The translations under genes and the position numbers were made by a program. The notes under the pieces were generated by a model. It was not told the origin of the DNA, searched no databases, and saw only the letters and a list, made by a program, of their open reading frames with translations. From positions 992,001-1,056,000 of the forward strand of contig CAVXLZ010000001.1 in NCBI GenBank assembly GCA_963762825.1: a stretch of DNA of 64,000 nucleotides, in the 5' to 3' direction. Position 1 is the first letter of the stretch, and every line of letters begins with the position of its first letter. This document shows, one piece after another, positions 57,976 through 64,000 of the stretch. Source of the DNA: Miltoncostaea sp963762825 (GTDB lineage: Bacteria > Actinomycetota > Thermoleophilia > Miltoncostaeales > Miltoncostaeaceae).

Positions 57976-59462
57976 TACTCGGGCCTCCCGTGCGGGGCTT
58001 CTCGTGTCTGCGACCCGGCGATGGTACCGGCCCCGACCAGGCGGCCGTCGCGATAGAGGGCCGCTGTCTGCCCGGGCGCCGCGCCGTCGGCGCTCTCGGC
58101 GAGATCGATTCGCGCCCGTCCGCCCGATGCGCGCACGGTGCCGGCCAGCGGGCGCCCCCGGTAGCGCAGGCGCACCTCCAGCGGACCGTCGCCCAGTTCC
58201 CCGTGTACCCGCGCGGGCTCGAGCGCCACCTCCCGCACCGACAACCCCTCGCGCGGGCCGACGACCACGGCGTTGCGCTCGGCGTCGGTCGCGAGCACGT
58301 AGAGCGGCTCCGCCCCCGCTACGCCGATTCCCCGACGCTGGCCGATCGTGAAGCGCCAGTACCCTCCGTGGGTTCCCAGGCGCCGGCCGGCCGCGTCCTC
58401 GATCGGACCCGGCCGCGGCACCAGCCCGCCGGTTCGCTCGAGGAAGGGGGCATAGCCGCCCTCGCCGACGAAGCAGACCTCCTGGCTCTCCACCGCGTCC
58501 GCAGCCGGAAGCCCGGCCGCCGCCGCCATCGCGCGCACCTGGTCCTTCGCCAACCCGCCGAGGGGGAACATCAACCGCTCGCGCGTGGCGTGGTCGAGCA
58601 TCGCCAGCATGTAACTCTGATCCTTGCCCGCATCGCGCGCACGCGAAACGAGTGCCCGGCCCGAGCTGTCGCGCTCGATCCGGGCGTAGTGGCCGGTGGC
58701 CATCATCCGTGCTCCGACGAGCGCCGCCGCGTCTGCCAGGACGCTGAAGCGCACGCGGCCGTTGCAGGTGACGCAGGGGTTCGGGGTGCGCCCCTCCCGG
58801 TAGCCGGCGATGAAGTCGTCCACCACCCCCGCGCGGAAGCGCTCGGCCACGTCGAGAGTGAGGTGCGGGATGCCGAGCGCGTGGGCGCCCGCGCGGGCCA
58901 GCCGGACCGTCTCGGGCGAGCAGCACGAGCGCTCCGCGGCCGCCGCCGAGGGGTCGTGCCACAGGCGCATGGTGACGCCCACCACGTCGTAGCCGGCATC
59001 GCGCAGGAGCATCGCGGCGACGGCGCTGTCCACCCCTCCGCTCATGGCGACGGCGACCCTGCCGGCCTGTCGGGGGACGCCCACGTCGCCGAGCCGCTGC
59101 GAGTGCCACGACTCGAGGGCGCGGGCCACCGCGTCCTCCACGATCTCCACCCCATGACGGCGCGCGGGCCCGAGGCCGCCGAGATCGGCGTCGAGGAGAT
59201 CGCGCGAGAGCCGCATGGACGCGGCGAGCGAGGCGCCCCTCAGGCGCGCGCAGGCGGCGCTGGCGGCCGCCGTCGCGGCACCACAACCGAAGGCCTCGAA
59301 GCGCGCCTCGCGCACCCGGCCGCCCGCGATCCGCAGAAGGATCCGCACCAGGTCGCCGCAGGACGTGCTCCCCGACTCGCCCACCGCATCGGGCTCATCC
59401 ATCGCCCCGGCGCCCACTGGGGACGCCAGATGGCGCATCGCCTCTGGTGGATAGGGAGGCAC
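57975..59462 (-). CDS. mnmA: NifU/IscU-like domain fused to tRNA 2-thiouridylase MnmA
   Basis: A 495-residue fusion. Residues about 4-117 align with IscU/NifU scaffolds: YPPEAMRHLASPVG (compare YSEKVMDHFxNPRNVG), DAVGESGSTSCGD with Cys35, and RFEAFGCGAATAAAS with Cys60. The third scaffold Cys is lost (RRHGVEIVEDAVARAL has HG for HC). Residues about 133-495 are MnmA: PP-loop VAMSGGVDSAVAAM, TMRLW, CCSPET, RTPNPCVTCNGRVRFSVL with the catalytic Cys, ATGHYARI, GKDQSYML, and ESQEVCFVG with the second Cys. MnmA puts sulfur on U34 of Lys, Glu and Gln tRNAs. The GTG start is exactly 6 bases after TAGCCT and opens right before the scaffold domain, so the fusion is not a start error. Confidence 0.93.
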   Translation of the reverse strand: MPPYPPEAMRHLASPVGAGAMDEPDAVGESGSTSCGDLVRILLRIAGGRVREARFEAFGCGAATAAASAACARLRGASLAASMRLSRDLLDADLGGLGPARRHGVEIVEDAVARALESWHSQRLGDVGVPRQAGRVAVAMSGGVDSAVAAMLLRDAGYDVVGVTMRLWHDPSAAAAERSCCSPETVRLARAGAHALGIPHLTLDVAERFRAGVVDDFIAGYREGRTPNPCVTCNGRVRFSVLADAAALVGARMMATGHYARIERDSSGRALVSRARDAGKDQSYMLAMLDHATRERLMFPLGGLAKDQVRAMAAAAGLPAADAVESQEVCFVGEGGYAPFLERTGGLVPRPGPIEDAAGRRLGTHGGYWRFTIGQRRGIGVAGAEPLYVLATDAERNAVVVGPREGLSVREVALEPARVHGELGDGPLEVRLRYRGRPLAGTVRASGGRARIDLAESADGAAPGQTAALYRDGRLVGAGTIAGSQTREAPHGRPE

Positions 59463-59468
59463 CCGCCG

Positions 59469-59474
59469 AGGCTA
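59469..59474 (-). promoter_or_regulatory. -10 box of mnmA
   Basis: TAGCCT on the minus strand, 6 bases before the GTG at 59462. It supports the long form that includes the NifU-like domain. Confidence 0.55.
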
Positions 59475-59586
59475 CCACGGTGCTTTTCAGGGTCGCCGCT
59501 CCACCACCCTCCGGCCGGCGGCCACCGCCTGCCGCAGGGTCAGGCGCTGCCCATCGACCGGCGTCCGCACGCCCGTAGGCCCGGGC

Positions 59587-60480
59587 TCACCCGCAGCGAG
59601 GAGCCCTCCGGGGGATGCGCCGCAGGCCGATGTCGCTGACGAACGGAACGGCCCGCGCCGCGCACGCGGTGGCGATCGCACGGCGAGCGGCCGCATCGCC
59701 GGCGCGTCGCGTGTAGTCGGTTGACGTGACCAGCCGCACGCGGCGGGCGATCCTCCTCAGCGCCGCGGTGTTCGCGGCCCGGACGCCGGGGGGCACCCGC
59801 AGGTAGCGACGGCGATCGAAGTCGTACGACGTGGAGACGTCCTCGCGGTTCCAGGCATCGAGATGGGCGAGCATCGGACCGATCACGTCCTCGCCGTTCT
59901 GGGCCATCAGGAGCCCCCCGCGCCGATGCGCCAGCGCGCCGAGCGTCCGGACGAGGCTCCGCATGCCACGGGAGAAGCGGGCGGGCCGACCCTCGATCAT
60001 GTCGACGTTGTCCAGGAAGAGGCCGTCGAAGCCGCGCGCGAGGATCCGGGGGGCCACCCGCCGTGCGATCAGAGCGCGGTACCCCGGCCGCGCGACGTCG
60101 GCGAAGTGCTCGCCGGGCCAGTCGTCCCAGCGCTCCATTCGGTAGCGCTTAGCCGCGGCGTACCACGGACGATAACGCTCGATCGTTCCCACGCTGAGGT
60201 AGCCGAGCACGATCGCGCCCGACGACCGCAGCGCCCTCACCGCGGCCGGCGGTGCGCTCGCCCCGTCGAGGACCACGAGGTCGTAGTCCGAGTAGCGCCG
60301 AGCCGGATCCCCGGAAAGGGCGCCGTCGCCGAGCGCGAGCGCGAACGTCTCGACCGCGGCGAGCCGCTCGAGCGACGTCGCGCCGGCGGACGGAGCCGGA
60401 GCGCGTGCCGGCATGCCCCACGCGGCCGAGGCCGAGGCGAGCACGACCAGGACCGCGAGTGCCCCGCGCAACCGTCGCAT
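59587..60480 (-). CDS. secreted GH114-like (TM1410-type) glycosidase
   Basis: A 297-residue exported protein of the GH114 / endo-alpha-1,4-polygalactosaminidase-like family. The signal peptide is RRLRGALAVLVVLASASAAWGMPA. The TIM-barrel-type domain has YSDYDLVVLDGASAPP, IVLGYLSVGTIERYRPWY, DWPGEHFADVARPGYRAL, and FDGLFLDNVDMIE with a likely catalytic Asp, then GLLMAQNGEDVIG and VTSTDYTRRAGDA. GH114 enzymes cleave galactosamine-rich polysaccharides; the true substrate is unknown. The ATG is 6 bases after TAGCCT. No exopolysaccharide genes are adjacent. Confidence 0.83.
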   Translation of the reverse strand: MRRLRGALAVLVVLASASAAWGMPARAPAPSAGATSLERLAAVETFALALGDGALSGDPARRYSDYDLVVLDGASAPPAAVRALRSSGAIVLGYLSVGTIERYRPWYAAAKRYRMERWDDWPGEHFADVARPGYRALIARRVAPRILARGFDGLFLDNVDMIEGRPARFSRGMRSLVRTLGALAHRRGGLLMAQNGEDVIGPMLAHLDAWNREDVSTSYDFDRRRYLRVPPGVRAANTAALRRIARRVRLVTSTDYTRRAGDAAARRAIATACAARAVPFVSDIGLRRIPRRAPRCG

Positions 60481-60486
60481 CGGGCG

Positions 60487-60492
60487 AGGCTA
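60487..60492 (-). promoter_or_regulatory. -10 box of the GH114-like gene
   Basis: TAGCCT, the same hexamer as before mnmA, 6 bases upstream of the ATG at 60480. Confidence 0.5.
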
Positions 60493-60510
60493 CCGCCGCC
60501 CTGCGATCGC

Positions 60511-61632
60511 TCAGCCGGTGCCGGTTCCCCCGAACGAGGCGGGAAGGCCCGTGAGGGCCTCCTTGGGGTCGTTGCAGACCGGCGTTCCGGGAGAGATCGC
60601 CGGAGCGCTCTCGAGCCCCTCGAAGGCCATCGTGCCCGCACTGGTGCGGACCTCGCTGACGGCGAACGTCTTCGCATCGACGACGTAGGTCAGCTTCTGT
60701 CCGACGGCGGTCACGTCGAGCAGGATCGAATCCCCCTTGGAGCGGGGCTTCCCCACGCGGGCTCCCGTGAAGGAGACCGATGGCTGGGGCGTCGAGCCGA
60801 AGGTGGTCGCGCTGCTCGGAAGCGTCGCCCAGCAGCTCGCAGCGCCCGAGCGGATGCTCGCGCTCGTGCGCGTGGCGGCCACCTCGAACGAGGCGCCGTC
60901 CACCGTGAAGGTTCCGGCCATCCCGGAGGTGCGCCCCTTGTCCACGGCGACGGCGACGTTCATCTCCATGGTGCCGACGCCGGCAACCGGAAACGAGCCG
61001 CTCATCTTGATCCCCGCGAGGCCGGCGAACTTCGCGTTGACCTTCTTCGCGAGGGCGATGCCCTTCGCGTCGCCGGTCGCGCCGGTGCCCGAGGACGTCG
61101 CCGAGGCCTTGCCCGCATCGGGGTTCGCGGCGGCCGTGTCCTTGGCGTCGGAGATCGACTGGCGCAGGATGTCGGCGTCGACGAAGCCGGTCCACAGGTT
61201 GATCAGCGTGCGGTCCCGCCCGATGACGGCGACCGACGGGGTTCCGGTCACCCCGAGGAGATCGGCCAGATCGCCGGGCTTGCCCGGACCCACCTTGTAG
61301 TTGAAGAACGAGACGCCCTTGCGCGTGGCGCGGTCCGATCGGATCTCCTTGATCGCCGCCGCGACGCGGTCGTCGTCGGCCGCGCCCTTCACGACGAAGC
61401 TGACCACCACGACACCGCTGCCCTCGAGCGCCTTGGCCACCCGCTTGGGAGTGGTCGGGCCGGGGGCGACCGTGCCGCCGAGCCCAACGGGCGCGACGGC
61501 GACCGGGGCGGCCGCGATGGCCGGCGCCGTGGCAGCCGGCGGAGTGTCGGCGGAGTCCCCCCCGCCGCCGCATCCGACCGCGAGCAGCGAAGATGCCGCG
61601 AGGGCCGCGGCCAGGCCGCCGGCGCGCCTCAC
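60511..61632 (-). CDS. lipoprotein with thioredoxin-like and LppX/LolA-like regions
   Basis: A 373-residue lipoprotein. Lipobox LLAVGCGGG, with lipidation at about Cys21, and an Ala/Pro linker to about 60. A thioredoxin-like region (about 62-165) follows: VVVVSFVVKGAADDDRVAAAIKEI, VSFFNYKVGPGKPG and LLGVTGTPSVAVIGRDRTLINLWTGFVD, the cis-Pro strand of the fold. It lacks the CxxC active site, so it is not a standard redox protein. Residues about 190-373 form a beta-rich domain (GIKMSGSFPVAGVGTMEMNVAVAV to TYVVDAKTFAVSEV) like the LppX/LprG lipid-carrier type. Role unknown; possibly envelope lipid or protein handling. Confidence 0.72.
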   Translation of the reverse strand: MRRAGGLAAALAASSLLAVGCGGGGDSADTPPAATAPAIAAAPVAVAPVGLGGTVAPGPTTPKRVAKALEGSGVVVVSFVVKGAADDDRVAAAIKEIRSDRATRKGVSFFNYKVGPGKPGDLADLLGVTGTPSVAVIGRDRTLINLWTGFVDADILRQSISDAKDTAAANPDAGKASATSSGTGATGDAKGIALAKKVNAKFAGLAGIKMSGSFPVAGVGTMEMNVAVAVDKGRTSGMAGTFTVDGASFEVAATRTSASIRSGAASCWATLPSSATTFGSTPQPSVSFTGARVGKPRSKGDSILLDVTAVGQKLTYVVDAKTFAVSEVRTSAGTMAFEGLESAPAISPGTPVCNDPKEALTGLPASFGGTGTG

Positions 61633-61875
61633 GAGCGGGCGGGCGTGGTGCCCCGCGATGCCGCTCCGGCCTGTGACTTGAACCTGCGGTAGCAGGTGGG
61701 AGCCGACCCGACCACGCCAGGACGTGGCCGCGAAGCCGTCTCCCTCATCACTCGTATTGGCTCAAGATGTGAGCCGGTGGCGAACACAGCAGGGCACCTC
61801 CGAGTCTAGCCGCTACCCGTGAGTCGGCACATGGCGGCGTCGGCTTGAACGGCCGACCAGAATCCGCATGGGCAA

Positions 61876-62175
61876 TTGATCCATGCGCCCTTGGCTCCCG
61901 TACCGGCATGGGTGACCCTCGATGGGCAGCCCACGCCTCCCTGGAGCCTTTCGGTGCTCGTTCCCGCCCCCCTCCCCTCCTACACCCTCGCGCCCGGCAT
62001 GAAGCCGCTCACGGCGGGGCAGCAGGCGGCCCTCGAGGCCTGCCTGTCGGCGCTCACCGGGCGCATCAGCGGGGTGCTCGTGATGAGCGCCGTCACGACG
62101 GCCGACCACCACGTGATCGAGCTGGTCACGCCCGCGGGCGCTCTGCTCGCCATGGAGCGCGTCTCGCTGGGCTGA
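61876..62175 (+). CDS. possible small protein of unknown function
   Basis: Up to 99 residues from a TTG start, or 58 from the internal ATG at 61999 (KPLTAGQQAALEACLSAL). The later part reads like a folded domain (ISGVLVMSAVTTADHHVIELVTPAGALLAMERVSLG). The earlier part (APVPAWVTLDGQPTPPW) is less certain. There is no clear ribosome site. The 240 bases upstream (61633-61875) hold no gene. No family recognised. Confidence 0.4.
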   Translation: MIHAPLAPVPAWVTLDGQPTPPWSLSVLVPAPLPSYTLAPGMKPLTAGQQAALEACLSALTGRISGVLVMSAVTTADHHVIELVTPAGALLAMERVSLG

Positions 62176-62199
62176 GCCCGGATCCGCCGCACCGCGCGG

Positions 62200-62205
62200 T
62201 ACCCT
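62200..62205 (+). promoter_or_regulatory. -10 box of the small helical gene at 62212
   Basis: TACCCT 6 bases before the GTG at 62212; leaderless pattern. Confidence 0.45.
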
Positions 62206-62211
62206 GTCGGG

Positions 62212-62502
62212 GTGAGCGACGGTGCAGGGGAACGCCTGGAGATGCTGCTGGTCGCGCGGTGGCTCGAGGAGGGCGCGCGCGAGGAGGGCGAGGTGACCGT
62301 GTCGGTCGCCGCGGTTGCGGACGAGCTCGGTCTCGCGCCCGACCGCAGCGGGATGCTGCTGGTGATGGCCGCCCTCGGCGAGCTCGAGGACCGCGGCCTG
62401 GTGCGGGTCTCGTGGCCCCTCGGCGCCGCCGCGGGCCAAGCCCTCGTCGGCCTCGCCGACGACCTCCGCAGTGATGCCCGCCGCCTCTTCGGTCGCGGGT
62501 AG
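62212..62502 (+). CDS. small helical, possibly winged-helix protein
   Basis: 96 residues, mostly helix: GERLEMLLVARWLEEGAREEGEV, VSVAAVADELGLAPDRSGMLLVMAALGELEDRGLVRVSWP and ALVGLADDLRSDARRLFG. The centre has the layout of a winged helix (VAAVADELGL..LLVMAALGELEDRGLVRV), so DNA binding is possible. The GTG start, 6 bases after TACCCT, fits the local promoter pattern. It converges on aspS with 2 bases between. No family recognised. Confidence 0.6.
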   Translation: MSDGAGERLEMLLVARWLEEGAREEGEVTVSVAAVADELGLAPDRSGMLLVMAALGELEDRGLVRVSWPLGAAAGQALVGLADDLRSDARRLFGRG

Positions 62503-62504
62503 GC

Positions 62505-64000
<1,496 letters not shown>

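Noticed and set aside
61670..61760. tRNA-like sequence (GACTTGAACCTGCGG)
   Set aside because: The T-arm stem does not pair (GCAGG against CACAG) and no acceptor or anticodon arm forms.

Overview
The window is GC-rich (about 70% by eye), densely packed, mostly single-copy housekeeping DNA from an actinobacterium. Three things suggest an early-branching Actinomycetota lineage such as Thermoleophilia rather than Streptomyces or Mycobacterium; this is inference, since no rRNA is present. First, many genes have a TANNNT -10 box 6-8 bases before the start codon, so their mRNAs are probably leaderless. Second, the gene set includes an Rpf-like lytic transglycosylase, a CBS-DUF1918 protein, paired CrcB proteins and a TreT-like glycosyltransferase. 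Third, a type IV pilus (T4P) machine lies among shikimate genes. I found no tRNA, rRNA, CRISPR array, insertion sequence or prophage.

Layout. 1-3.0 kb (-): aroC-aroK-aroB-aroQ, coupled by 1- to 4-base overlaps. 3.1-4.4 kb (+): an unknown protein and an MscS channel. 4.5-11.7 kb (-): pilA, a large fibronectin-III-like secreted protein, pilD, pilM, pilN, pilO and a lipoprotein in the PilP position. 11.9-31 kb: mixed genes including rnhA, an HtrA protease, a site-2 protease, metX-metW, two crcB genes with a triple-DUF190 gene, an Rpf-like enzyme, a chemoreceptor, a Bax-inhibitor-1 protein, ilvA and an unusual zinc-finger SDR. 31-44.8 kb: lipid and envelope genes (GDPD-like, PAP2, flippase-like), a Tim44-like protein, a CoA-ligase/thioesterase/SDR operon, Hsp20, an orphan LuxR-type regulator, a CBS-DUF1918 protein and a TreT-like glycosyltransferase. 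44.8-46.4 kb: about 1.6 kb with no credible gene. 47-57.2 kb (-): a second PAP2 protein, pilC, pilT, pilB, aroE, mltG, ruvX and alaS. 57.2-64 kb (-): a DUF948 protein, a NifU-like/MnmA fusion, a GH114-like protein, a thioredoxin-like lipoprotein and the start-truncated aspS.

The two pil blocks are on the same strand and complementary. One holds the motors and platform (pilB, pilT, pilC) beside aroE. The other holds pilin, peptidase and the alignment complex (pilA, pilD, pilM, pilN, pilO) beside aroCKBQ. Together they make a nearly complete T4P system without a visible PilQ secretin, as expected for a cell with one membrane. Four genes (pilA, a methyltransferase, a PAP2 gene and alaS) each carry what looks like one extra base. 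Because alaS is essential, these are most simply base-calling errors, and each full-length product is described across the break.
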